NCBI RefSeq assembly: GCF_012641475.1
Contig: NZ_JABAIL010000003.1
Location: 684,318 to 748,317 of the forward strand
Source of the DNA: Flammeovirga agarivorans
GTDB lineage: Bacteria > Bacteroidota > Bacteroidia > Cytophagales > Flammeovirgaceae
Direction: 5' to 3'
Length of the DNA: 64,000 nt
Position numbers and translations under genes: made by a program. Position 1 is the stretch's first letter. Every line of letters begins with the position of its first letter. Below are positions 56,821-64,000 of this stretch, piece after piece. A model generated the notes under the pieces. The model saw only the letters and a program-made list of their open reading frames with translations. It did not search any database and was not told the origin of the DNA.

Positions 56821-58218
56821 ATGTCATCTCTTTTCAAAATAGTACTTTCCTTTACCTTGTGTTGGTTACTTCCAATGAGTTTACAAGCACAATTTGCTCA
56901 AGTATTTTTCCATAAAAATCAGCATCAATTAAATTATAAAGCGAGAACGGTCCTCGATAATATTATATCAAAAAGCAAAGAAAGTGGTGCTTGCCGCGAA
57001 CTTACTTTATATGGATTTACTGATCAGGATGCTTCCTTTGAGCACAATAAGAAATTGGCGTTGCAGCGTTCGATGTCGGTCTATCATTATTTATTAGAAG
57101 CAGACGCTCCCTTTATCTATAATTTTGTAACCATTGGTGAGGACGATATAGAAAAAGTACCTGATCATATCAAAGATAAAGAAGCCTATATGAGAAGGGT
57201 CGACTTAAAGTTCAAACGCAGCCACTATGATCGTACCTTTACAAAACAAGACTTCCCTAAAGAAGAATTTCTTATTGACCTGACCAGAGACACGACCATA
57301 GTAGGTCAGCAGGGAACAATACTGAACATTCCTGCTTACAGCTTTGCACTAACTGAAAATAAAGAAGTAAAGATTGTTTTAAGAGAAGCATATACTGCTT
57401 CTAGTTTTATAAAAAATAAGCTGACTTCTGAAACAAACGATGGTGGTTTACTATCCTCTAAAGGAATGATACATGTAGAAGCCTATAAGGAAGGAGAAAA
57501 GGTAGATTTGGCTCCCTATAAATATATCTCTGTGAAGTTTAAAGGGAAGAAAGATGGAGATGGAATGTCTCTGTATTATCCAAAAAAAGTAAGAGATGAG
57601 ATGTTGTGGGAAAACGAACAAGATTTCTCCTCCCAATATTTAGCTAACAATATGTACTTCTCTTGGAGGTCGTATGCCTATTACGAAACCTATGAGCCGG
57701 TAAAGGATACCATCAGCTTATCACATGAAATTGATACCTTGATTGATGGAAAAAAGTATGTCTATACCAGAATTTATAAGCCAAGAGAGAATATCAATTA
57801 TACATCTCTTACGGAAATGTCTATGGATGTGCCTGCAGTGGACAATTACTTTAATGCATTTAGTCTTGGTTGGTTGAATTGTGATAGACTGAATGGTTTC
57901 TCTGAAAACCAAGTCACAGAATTATATGTAGATATTAAAAGTGATGACCAAGCACCAAAAGCAGTGCTATATTTCCCCAAATTAAACGCGATTACTTCGA
58001 GTCATTATCATATCGATGGGAAAGCTTATTTCTATCAAATACCTAAAAATGAGGAAGCCTATTTGGTGTCTTATTTTTCAAGAAATGGGGAAAACATTCT
58101 GTTTGGTAGTAGAAAGATCAACACCTCTACAGAGAATATTCAATTGACATTACAACGCATTACTCCCTATACTCTAAACAGAGAGCTTGAGAAATTGGAT
58201 CAGTCCATCAGGCAATGA
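56821..58218 (+). CDS. Exported protein with N-terminal OmpA-like peptidoglycan-binding domain
   Basis: 465 residues. Signal peptide MSSLFKIVLSFTLCWLLPMSLQAQ. Residues about 30-135 have an OmpA_C-like pattern: VFFHKNQHQLNYKARTVLDN, TLYGFTDQDASFEHNKKLAL, QRSMSVYHYLL, MRRVDLKF. The Asp and Arg positions that bind diaminopimelate in OmpA (TDxxG..N..L..R..) are partly kept. The C-terminal part is beta-rich, with no identified domain. It lies divergently next to the ECF sigma factor, so it may be part of that regulon (inference). Confidence 0.72.
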   Translation: MSSLFKIVLSFTLCWLLPMSLQAQFAQVFFHKNQHQLNYKARTVLDNIISKSKESGACRELTLYGFTDQDASFEHNKKLALQRSMSVYHYLLEADAPFIYNFVTIGEDDIEKVPDHIKDKEAYMRRVDLKFKRSHYDRTFTKQDFPKEEFLIDLTRDTTIVGQQGTILNIPAYSFALTENKEVKIVLREAYTASSFIKNKLTSETNDGGLLSSKGMIHVEAYKEGEKVDLAPYKYISVKFKGKKDGDGMSLYYPKKVRDEMLWENEQDFSSQYLANNMYFSWRSYAYYETYEPVKDTISLSHEIDTLIDGKKYVYTRIYKPRENINYTSLTEMSMDVPAVDNYFNAFSLGWLNCDRLNGFSENQVTELYVDIKSDDQAPKAVLYFPKLNAITSSHYHIDGKAYFYQIPKNEEAYLVSYFSRNGENILFGSRKINTSTENIQLTLQRITPYTLNRELEKLDQSIRQ

Positions 58219-58244
58219 CCCTTATTGTACTTCAAGCAAACTTC

Positions 58245-58278
58245 AAAAAAAAGCGGAAGGTGTAACTACACCTTCCGC
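58245..58278 (-). terminator. Terminator after the helical protein gene
   Basis: An 11-bp perfect stem (GCGGAAGGTGT 58253-58263 with ACACCTTCCGC 58268-58278), a 4-nt loop, and a T-run on the minus strand. It lies 10 bp beyond the stop codon at 58288. Confidence 0.9.
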
Positions 58279-58287
58279 CACTTTATT

Positions 58288-58938
58288 TTATACGATAACG
58301 CCTAAACTTTCAATGATCTGTTCATCATCATCGGTAGCAAAGCGAGCCGCGACCATAAACTCATCGCACCATTCGATCAGTGCGGAGATGCTCTTGTTTT
58401 TCTTTTCAGTAAGTGTCTGATCCAACCCTTTATCTAGAGTATTCTGCGATAACAGTTTCTCAAGTTCTTTGATCTCTTTAGTGAAAAGCTTTAGATTTTC
58501 TTCATCCAGTCTTAGTGCCAATAATTTAGCATGAATCGCCTTATTGGCCTGTAGCTTTTGGATTAGTTTCTTTACGTTATCGATTTGATCCGTCTTTGGT
58601 CTCGGAAAACGTTGGTTGAGCCCCAGATCAGCAATCAGAATAGCATCCTTTTTAAACAATACCTTTAAGCCTTTTCTGATCTTACTGATTTTGTCTTTAA
58701 AGACCATATAAGCCTCATCTCTCTTTATTCTGGTCTTTTGTGATTCTACCTGTTGAAGGTAGTTGTTGTCTACATCTTCTTTGGCCTTTTTTTGTAATGC
58801 TAGCCCTTGTTTGATTTTCTTCTCATCGTACCCCACAGTAGTTAACCGTTGCTGAAGCCCTTCGACCTCTGGGATATTACTAAACATACGTTCAGTAAAA
58901 CTTAATAGTTCGCTTTCTTTTAATGATTTAAAGTTCAT
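58288..58938 (-). CDS. Helical protein of unknown function next to a 21-bp repeat array
   Basis: 216 residues, cytosolic, rich in Lys/Glu/Leu and almost entirely helical, without a known motif. The middle (MVFKDKISKIRKGLKVLFKK) is strongly basic, and the C-terminus is acidic (FATDDDEQIIESLGVIV). Its own terminator supports it as a gene. Its 5' end faces the 12-unit 21-bp array at 59007-59258, which starts 69 bp upstream. The co-location may mean the array regulates, or is bound by, this gene or its product, but I see no proof. Not recognised. Confidence 0.75.
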   Translation of the reverse strand: MNFKSLKESELLSFTERMFSNIPEVEGLQQRLTTVGYDEKKIKQGLALQKKAKEDVDNNYLQQVESQKTRIKRDEAYMVFKDKISKIRKGLKVLFKKDAILIADLGLNQRFPRPKTDQIDNVKKLIQKLQANKAIHAKLLALRLDEENLKLFTKEIKELEKLLSQNTLDKGLDQTLTEKKNKSISALIEWCDEFMVAARFATDDDEQIIESLGVIV

Positions 58939-59006
58939 AATAGTTGAGTTTTGAGTTCATAAGAATAACGTTAGCAGTTTTGTCTATGCTCTGAGACATT
59001 TTACGG

Positions 59007-59258
59007 TTACACTCCTCTGTTTTAGTCTTACCCGCCCTTATTTTGGCGTTGCATATAGGCATTTTTACATTACATGCCCCTGTTTCACCGTTACTTCAAG
59101 GCAAATTCGTATTACATACCCATGAATTATCGTTGCATATACCCATTTTTATGTTGCAAAGGGTCATTTTACCATTACATCGGTCTATTTTATGGTTACC
59201 TAACCATAAACTGACGTTACATCAGGGCAAATCAGGATTGCATCCATATAAATAAGCG
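59007..59258. repeat. Degenerate 21-bp tandem array, 12 units
   Basis: Twelve consecutive units of exactly 21 bp start at 59007, 59028, 59049, 59070, 59091, 59112, 59133, 59154, 59175, 59196, 59217 and 59238. Every unit begins TT(A/G)C; most continue CAT or AT. Positions 8-11 are variable but often C-rich or G-rich (CCC or GGG), and the second half is A/T-rich. 21 bp equals two helical turns, so the conserved TTRC would face one side of the DNA. The plus-strand frame through all twelve is open (heptads starting Leu-His), but no good start is present. No unit is identical to another. Not a CRISPR and not a known satellite to me. Confidence 0.85.
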
Positions 59259-59704
59259 GATTGAAGGTATAAATCGAATAAACAGTAGGGTATTGGACTA
59301 GAAATAGCACTTCTATAGTTAGAAGAATCGTATAATGAATAGATCCATAGACATAAAATTCCCCTTAGAAAGTAGAAGGAAACACATAGTTAGCTTTATT
59401 ATTTAATGAACAAGTTGAAAAATTAATTACGTTAAACAGCTGATTAGCTTTCGGTTGTAAAGATAGACTTAACCAGATGAAATGCAAAAGTCTAAGTGTA
59501 TTTATCTGTTTCTTGTAAAATCATTTAAATAGTAAGTACTTTTTTTACTACAATTTCTTTATAGACCCCTAATATTATTATTAAATAAATAGAATATTGC
59601 TGAACGTATCAAGGTTATGTTCTTTGTAGTTTAATTTGTTTTAGAAATAGTAGTATTTCTTGACAAATAAAAATGATTCATAATTCTTAAATAATACATC
59701 TAAA
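59259..59704. other. Intergenic region right of the repeat array
   Basis: 446 bp of AT-rich sequence between the array and the next gene. No gene, RNA or repeat is seen. The 21-bp phase stops abruptly at 59258. Confidence 0.5.
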
Positions 59705-60058
59705 ATGGGATTTTTCAGTTGGATAACTCAGGACACTAACAGGAGCATAGCAAACGTAAATTCTTCTAAAGAAACGTTTCCTGTTTACTTAGTTGATAAC
59801 AAAGGAAACTATTGGAAAGAAAATCTTTACAAAGGTTACGGTTCTTTTTGTGGTAAGGATTATTTTGAGCTTTTAGCTGAAATGAACGGAATTACAGTAG
59901 TAGAAGCTCAAAAACAAAATAAAGAGTTGAGAGAACTTGGAATTTGTTTAGAAGGAAATAATATCAAATACCCAAACCTTGTAGAAAATTTAGAAAATTG
60001 GGTTTGGAGAAATGAGGAGCCTAAGAGTTGTAGAGATCAAGGTTTTTTTTATGATTGA
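59705..60058 (+). CDS. Small protein of a phage/accessory-type uncharacterised family
   Basis: 117 residues, cytosolic. The sequence MGFFSWITQDTNRSIANV, VYLVDNKGNYWKE, YGSFCGKDYFELLAEMNGI and a late YPNLVE block remind me of small proteins found in phages and accessory regions across many bacteria, function unknown. The stop overlaps the convergent sspA stop by 10 bp, and its terminator lies inside the sspA coding sequence (60082-60112), so the two genes are tightly interlocked. Confidence 0.72.
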   Translation: MGFFSWITQDTNRSIANVNSSKETFPVYLVDNKGNYWKENLYKGYGSFCGKDYFELLAEMNGITVVEAQKQNKELRELGICLEGNNIKYPNLVENLENWVWRNEEPKSCRDQGFFYD

Positions 60059-61188
60059 TGACTTTCTTTTAATGATAAGATAAAGCTACTAATCTGTTTG
60101 GTAGCTTTTTTTATTTCTTCAATCGTATTTAATATTGAAAATGAAAATCTTAGACTTGAAAAAGCATCATCGTCAGAAAAATTCATAGCTCTTAATACAT
60201 GAGAGGGTTCAATAATTTCAGCTGTACATGCTGACCCTGAGCTAAATGCTATTTCATTTTCAAATTTCCTTAAAAGCATATTACTATCTATACCTTTAAA
60301 ATTGATGTTTGAAATATTAGGTAATCTATCAACCTTATTAGCATTTACTTCAACACTTTTTAGTTTAGTTATTTCCTTTTCAAAATACTGTTGAAAGTGT
60401 TGAAGTTTTTCAATGTTTTCTTCCAAATCAATAAAAGCTAATTCACATGCTTTTCCTAGGCCAATGATATTTGAAATATTATATGTACCTGATCTAAGAC
60501 TATTTTGTTGTTGTCCTCCATGTATTTGAGAAATAAGGTTAATTCCTTCCTTGATCAATAAACCACCAACTCCTTGAGGGCCATGAATTTTATGACCAGA
60601 AAATGTTAGTAAGTCGATATTACTGTAATTTAGATCAATTGCTAATTTTCCAACAGCTTGTGTTGCATCAGTCATAAAAATAACGTCATTCCTTTTACAA
60701 ATATCACTGATTTCGTTTATAGGTTGTATAACCCCAGTCTCATTATTAGCATACATGATAGTGACAAGAATAGTTTCATCAGATATTGATGTCTCAATAT
60801 CTTTTGGATCAATAATACCATTTTGATCTGGGGTTAAATATGTTACTTCAGCTCCTATATCTTCTAAAAATTCACAGGTATCTAACACAGCTTTATGTTC
60901 AGTTTTAGAAGTAATAATATGATTTCCTTTTTCAAAATAGGATTGGAAAATTCCTTTTATAGCAAGGTTTATTGATTCTGTAGCACCAGAAGTAAAAACT
61001 GTTTTATAATCTCTTGCATTAAATAAAGCTTCAACTTTTTGAATAGAATTATTTAATGCATTCTTAAGTTTTTTCCCATAAATATGAGTACTTGAAGCAT
61101 TGCCAATTTGATGCTCATAAGTATCGATAATAACTTCTAATACTTCTTTTTTAATAGGTGTAGATGCGGCGTTGTCTAAATAAATCAT
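60049..61188 (-). CDS. sspA: Cysteine desulfurase of the Ssp phosphorothioation system
   Basis: 379 residues. PLP-dependent NifS/IscS-type enzyme that removes sulfur from cysteine to a persulfide. PLP Lys200 is in SGHKIHGPQG, His98 stacks on the cofactor (SKTEHKA), and the catalytic Cys321 is in SSGSACTAEIIEPSHVLR. The N-terminus YLDNAASTPI is canonical. Divergent position next to the DUF4007 gene and ATPase identifies it as SspA rather than a housekeeping IscS: no iscU or hscA is adjacent. In Ssp it supplies sulfur for single-stranded DNA backbone phosphorothioation. The intergenic region of 120 bp is shared with sspB. Confidence 0.9.
   Translation of the reverse strand: MIYLDNAASTPIKKEVLEVIIDTYEHQIGNASSTHIYGKKLKNALNNSIQKVEALFNARDYKTVFTSGATESINLAIKGIFQSYFEKGNHIITSKTEHKAVLDTCEFLEDIGAEVTYLTPDQNGIIDPKDIETSISDETILVTIMYANNETGVIQPINEISDICKRNDVIFMTDATQAVGKLAIDLNYSNIDLLTFSGHKIHGPQGVGGLLIKEGINLISQIHGGQQQNSLRSGTYNISNIIGLGKACELAFIDLEENIEKLQHFQQYFEKEITKLKSVEVNANKVDRLPNISNINFKGIDSNMLLRKFENEIAFSSGSACTAEIIEPSHVLRAMNFSDDDAFSSLRFSFSILNTIEEIKKATKQISSFILSLKESHQS
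60082..60112 (+). terminator. Terminator of the plus-strand gene lying inside sspA
   Basis: An 8-bp stem AAAGCTAC (60082-60089) with GTAGCTTT (60101-60108) and a T-run follow the plus-strand gene at 59705. The whole element is inside the 3' coding end of minus-strand sspA. Confidence 0.8.
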
Positions 61189-61199
61189 AATACTTTTTA

Positions 61200-61218
61200 A
61201 ACGTACCTACTATACGTT
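61200..61218. promoter_or_regulatory. Inverted repeat in the sspA-sspB divergent region
   Basis: AACGTA (61200-61205) and TACGTT (61213-61218) form a 6-bp inverted repeat with a 7-nt spacer, 12 bp upstream of the sspA start codon. It could be an operator in the divergent promoter region or a short hairpin in the sspA leader. No regulator gene is adjacent inside the window. Confidence 0.45.
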
Positions 61219-61272
61219 CATCTTTTTTACTTTTACTTCTAAATATAAGATGTATTTCTACGAATATAGTTG

Positions 61273-61280
61273 TATTTTTG
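61273..61280 (+). promoter_or_regulatory. -7 element of sspB
   Basis: TATTTTTG matches TAnnTTTG. Transcription would begin near 61287, after the TTG codon at 61285, so it supports the ATG at 61309 as the true sspB start. No clean -33 TTG is seen. Confidence 0.55.
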
Positions 61281-61308
61281 ATGTTTGTCGTTAAGAAAAA
61301 AATATAAG

Positions 61309-62169
61309 ATGAGATATAAATTTAGTGGTCATGATACTTTTAGTTGTAGAGCTCTATGGCTTAAGAAAGGAGTTGACTATGCGTTATTGGAAAAAGCCTT
61401 TAGTTCAGACGAATCTATTATTGATTTAGGTGTAGGAAAAAATATGGTTACATCTATTAGTTTTTGGTTGAAGGCTTTTGGATTAATGACAGAAGATAAT
61501 AAAGTAACTACTATTGGTGAGAAGGTGTTTTCTGATGATGGTTTTGATCCTTATATTGAAGATATTGGTACATTATGGTTATTACAATACTTAATCGTTA
61601 AGAAAGAATATGCATCTATTTATCATATCTTATTTGTTGATTATAGAAAAGAGAAAAAAGAGTTTACTGTAGACTCTTTGAAAGAATATCTTAATTTAAG
61701 ACTAGAGAAAGATAACTTCAATCTTAATTTGAAATCTCTAGAAAAGGATATTCGAGTTTGTTTTAAAAACTATTTGGTCGAAAAGACCAAAAAAACAAAT
61801 ATTGAGGAAGAGTATTCTAATGTTTTATTGGATTTAGAGTTAATTTATAAAATACCAAGAACTGAAAATGGAATTTCATTTTATCAGTTAAACATTACTG
61901 ATGGAAAAAGGATTCCTAAACTATTATTTCTTTACTGCTTATTAGATTTTGTAGGTGAAGAACGTTCTATTAATATGGAAAATATTGAAAGATTAATAGG
62001 AGGGGCATTTGCTATTACTAAAGCCGGTATCTTTCAAATAATAAATGAATTATGTGAATTATACCCTGGACACCTTGTTTATACTGAAGATGGTGGTTTA
62101 AAACAATTACAAATTAAAGAAGACCTAGATAAAGATTCTATCCTTGAGGAGTATTATAATGGAAAATAA
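61309..62169 (+). CDS. sspB: DUF4007 protein, Ssp DNA nickase
   Basis: 286 residues from the ATG at 61309. A TTG at 61285 would add eight residues but lies before the expected transcript start. The N-terminus MRYKFSGHDTFSCRALWLKK matches the DUF4007 hallmark (FSGHETF...WLKK). In characterised Ssp systems SspB nicks DNA at the site to be modified. The gene overlaps sspC by 11 bp in another frame, so the two are translationally coupled. The C-terminal part is helical with possible winged-helix-like DNA contacts (IERLIGGAFAITKAGIFQII). Low G+C like the window. Confidence 0.9.
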   Translation: MRYKFSGHDTFSCRALWLKKGVDYALLEKAFSSDESIIDLGVGKNMVTSISFWLKAFGLMTEDNKVTTIGEKVFSDDGFDPYIEDIGTLWLLQYLIVKKEYASIYHILFVDYRKEKKEFTVDSLKEYLNLRLEKDNFNLNLKSLEKDIRVCFKNYLVEKTKKTNIEEEYSNVLLDLELIYKIPRTENGISFYQLNITDGKRIPKLLFLYCLLDFVGEERSINMENIERLIGGAFAITKAGIFQIINELCELYPGHLVYTEDGGLKQLQIKEDLDKDSILEEYYNGK

Positions 62170-64000
62170 TTTAGTACAAAACACTTTTAATGTATCTACT
62201 AATATTCTTAGAGATACTGATGTTGATATCAAATATATTGTTACTCCTAACACAAAAAATATCTTTGATAGAATCATTCAGAATTTTAACTCAGGTGTTA
62301 AGTCATTTAATATAATCGGTTCATATGGTACAGGTAAATCAACTTTTGCTTGGGCTTTTGAAAAGAACCTTACAAATAAGATAAATTTCTTTGGTGATCA
62401 ATTAAGTTCTTTGCCTGTTGATAGTTTCGAATTTATCAAATTTGTTGGTGAAGCAGCTTCTTTTAAACAGTCGTTTATTCAATATTTTGAATTACCATTA
62501 GAAGCTACTGATAAAGAAGTATTTGATGCTTTACGTAAAGTATATGCTAGAGCTAAGAAAAATAACATAGGTCTAATTATACTGGTTGATGAATTTGGCA
62601 AGTATTTAGAATATGCAGCTAGTCATAACGCAAGTGAAGAACTCTACTTTATCCAACAGGTTGCTGAATTTTGTAACACTAGAACAAGAAATACAATGTT
62701 TATTACAACATTGCATCAGAACTTTTCTAGCTACGCATCAGGACTTACTTTTGAACAAAAACAAGAGTGGGATAAAGTAAAAGGTAGAATTAAAGAATTA
62801 GTTTTTAACGAACCTGTTGAACAACTTTTGTTTTTATCAGCTCACCGTTTAAAAGATCGTTTTGAAGGTGATGAAAGTAAAATAAATGAAATTACTAATC
62901 TCTTATCGGACCATAAAGTAACAGATAAGAACGATAAGATCAATAGAGATTTAGTTAGAGATATTTATCCTTTAGACTATTTTTCAGCTGAGGTATTAGT
63001 AAAATCTTTACAACGATATGGCCAAAATGAAAGATCATTATTTACATTCCTTGATGTAGATGATTCAAATAGTGTCTATCGTTTTCCAACTTTCAATGTT
63101 CCATTTTATAATTTAGCTAATGTCTATGATTATCTTGCTGATCATTATGAAACAGCATTATGGACAAAGTCTAATCCTAATTTAACAAAGTGGAATATTT
63201 TAAAATATGCTTTAGAAAAAGTTGAAAGTAGGGTTTCTCAGGAGTTTATAAAAAATGCACTAAGTTTAGTAAAAGCTATTGGCTTAGTAAACATTTTTAT
63301 GCATCAAGGGGGTAATGCTAACTATGACTTTTTAATGTCGTATGCAAACCTTTCTTTAGGCATAGATAATGCAGATGAAATTCTTCAAGAGTTAGAAAGA
63401 AAGCATATTATTAGATATGTAAACTATGCTACTCGATATGTTTTTGTTGATGGTACAGATGTAGACATTGAGCAAGAATTATTAAATGCATCTCAAGAAG
63501 TTGATCAAATAGAGGATGTAGTATCTAGGATTAAAGAGTATTTTACATTCTCATACACTTTTGCTAAAGCAGCTCAATATCGAACAGGTACACCGAGAAT
63601 CTTTGAATATGTTATATCTAAAAAGGTTGAATCGGAAATAGTAGCTGAAGGAGAAATTGATGGGTATATTAATTTAGTCTTTAACAAAGATCTTTCAGTA
63701 CAAGAACTGAAGAAAGTGACAAAAATAGAGAATTCAAATACTGTTTTTGTCTGGTATAAAGATACTTTTGAGATATTAAATACACTGTATGAGCTAGATA
63801 AATTAAAGTACCTTAGAAAGAAACATTCTGATGACTTAGTTGCTGTAAGAGAACTTGATGATCGTTCTATTGTTGAGCTACAAAAATTGAATTCACAAGT
63901 AAAAGAAGGGTTATACAGCAATGAAAAAACTATTTGGTTCTATAATGGAAAACAAAGAGATATAAACTCTTTGAGAACTTCAAATAGTTTACTTTCAGAA
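62159..64000 (+). CDS. sspC: P-loop ATPase, Ssp component, truncated by the window edge
   Basis: An open frame of 614 codons from the ATG at 62159 to the window end with no stop, so the gene is partial. Starts MENNLVQNTFNVSTNIL. Walker A GSYGTGKST at residues 54-62 (Lys60) and Walker B LIILVDEFGKYLEY with Asp144-Glu145 are intact. The rest is helical and includes HQNFSSYASGLTFEQKQEWD and YGQNERSLFTFLD. In Ssp systems SspC is an ATPase acting with SspB and SspD. Position, overlap with sspB and order identify it. sspD (ATP pyrophosphatase) should follow beyond 64000. Confidence 0.9.
   Translation, partial: MENNLVQNTFNVSTNILRDTDVDIKYIVTPNTKNIFDRIIQNFNSGVKSFNIIGSYGTGKSTFAWAFEKNLTNKINFFGDQLSSLPVDSFEFIKFVGEAASFKQSFIQYFELPLEATDKEVFDALRKVYARAKKNNIGLIILVDEFGKYLEYAASHNASEELYFIQQVAEFCNTRTRNTMFITTLHQNFSSYASGLTFEQKQEWDKVKGRIKELVFNEPVEQLLFLSAHRLKDRFEGDESKINEITNLLSDHKVTDKNDKINRDLVRDIYPLDYFSAEVLVKSLQRYGQNERSLFTFLDVDDSNSVYRFPTFNVPFYNLANVYDYLADHYETALWTKSNPNLTKWNILKYALEKVESRVSQEFIKNALSLVKAIGLVNIFMHQGGNANYDFLMSYANLSLGIDNADEILQELERKHIIRYVNYATRYVFVDGTDVDIEQELLNASQEVDQIEDVVSRIKEYFTFSYTFAKAAQYRTGTPRIFEYVISKKVESEIVAEGEIDGYINLVFNKDLSVQELKKVTKIENSNTVFVWYKDTFEILNTLYELDKLKYLRKKHSDDLVAVRELDDRSIVELQKLNSQVKEGLYSNEKTIWFYNGKQRDINSLRTSNSLLSE

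Noticed and set aside
59043-59255. 70-codon plus-strand frame (heptads starting Leu-His) as a protein gene
   Set aside because: It is exactly the 21-bp array read in frame: 21 is a multiple of three, so an open frame is easy. The only starts are TTG, there is no signal or domain, and the conserved TTRC is better explained at the DNA level.
59007-59258. CRISPR array
   Set aside because: No identical repeats separated by unique spacers of 25-40 bp. Units are contiguous, 21 bp long and all different, and no cas gene is nearby.
60049-61188. Housekeeping IscS/NifS for iron-sulfur clusters
   Set aside because: No iscU, iscA, hscA or suf genes are adjacent; the divergent DUF4007 and ATPase genes are the ssp arrangement.

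Overview
The window looks like chromosomal DNA of a marine Bacteroidota, most like the Flammeovirga group of Cytophagales (inference from protein character, not a database match). Supporting signs are low G+C, many secreted proteins with C-terminal type IX secretion (T9SS) tails, short lipoboxes on exported proteins, promoters of the TAnnTTTG type, a lysyl-tRNA synthetase with the long C-terminal extension seen in this phylum, and a tmRNA (ssrA) whose tag ends in AMAA.

Layout. 1-6.5 kb: two tandem AcrB-type RND pumps. 6.9-13.4 kb: a lipoprotein, a PAP-like metallophosphoesterase, a COG0523 metallochaperone with a palindromic operator, an L,D-transpeptidase and an SDR resembling 3-ketosphinganine reductase. 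13.4-26.4 kb: an accessory, surface-directed stretch with a 1497-residue T9SS exoprotein, an LRR lipoprotein, a sulfatase lipoprotein and a 1355-residue exported caspase-like protein. 26.6-37.4 kb: housekeeping (ssrA, BASS transporter, lysS, 3-hydroxyacyl-CoA dehydrogenase, acyltransferase, DUF4442 hotdog protein). 37.7-48.7 kb: gamma-glutamyltransferase, GNAT, then an amine oxidase / ThDP enzyme / CstA cluster, a second metallophosphoesterase and an acetate-type (YaaH) transporter. 49-58.9 kb: a T9SS beta-helix protein, AraC regulator plus DUF1254 protein, carbonic anhydrase, an ECF sigma factor overlapping a membrane protein gene, an OmpA-like protein and an unknown helical protein.

The right end is the most notable part. 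At 59007-59258 lies a 12-unit, exactly 21-bp-phased degenerate tandem array just upstream of the unknown gene at 58288-58938; I do not recognise it. From 60049 to the window edge is a divergent cysteine desulfurase / DUF4007 / P-loop ATPase set, matching sspA, sspB and sspC of the Ssp DNA phosphorothioation defence system. The ATPase runs off the edge, and sspD and any effector would lie beyond 64000.

Other unexplained structure: an orphan strong terminator at 47946-47975 with no gene in front of it (candidate small RNA), and a dispersed CCCAGG...CCTGGG palindrome family between genes. Most gene ends carry recognisable hairpin terminators, which support the gene boundaries given here.
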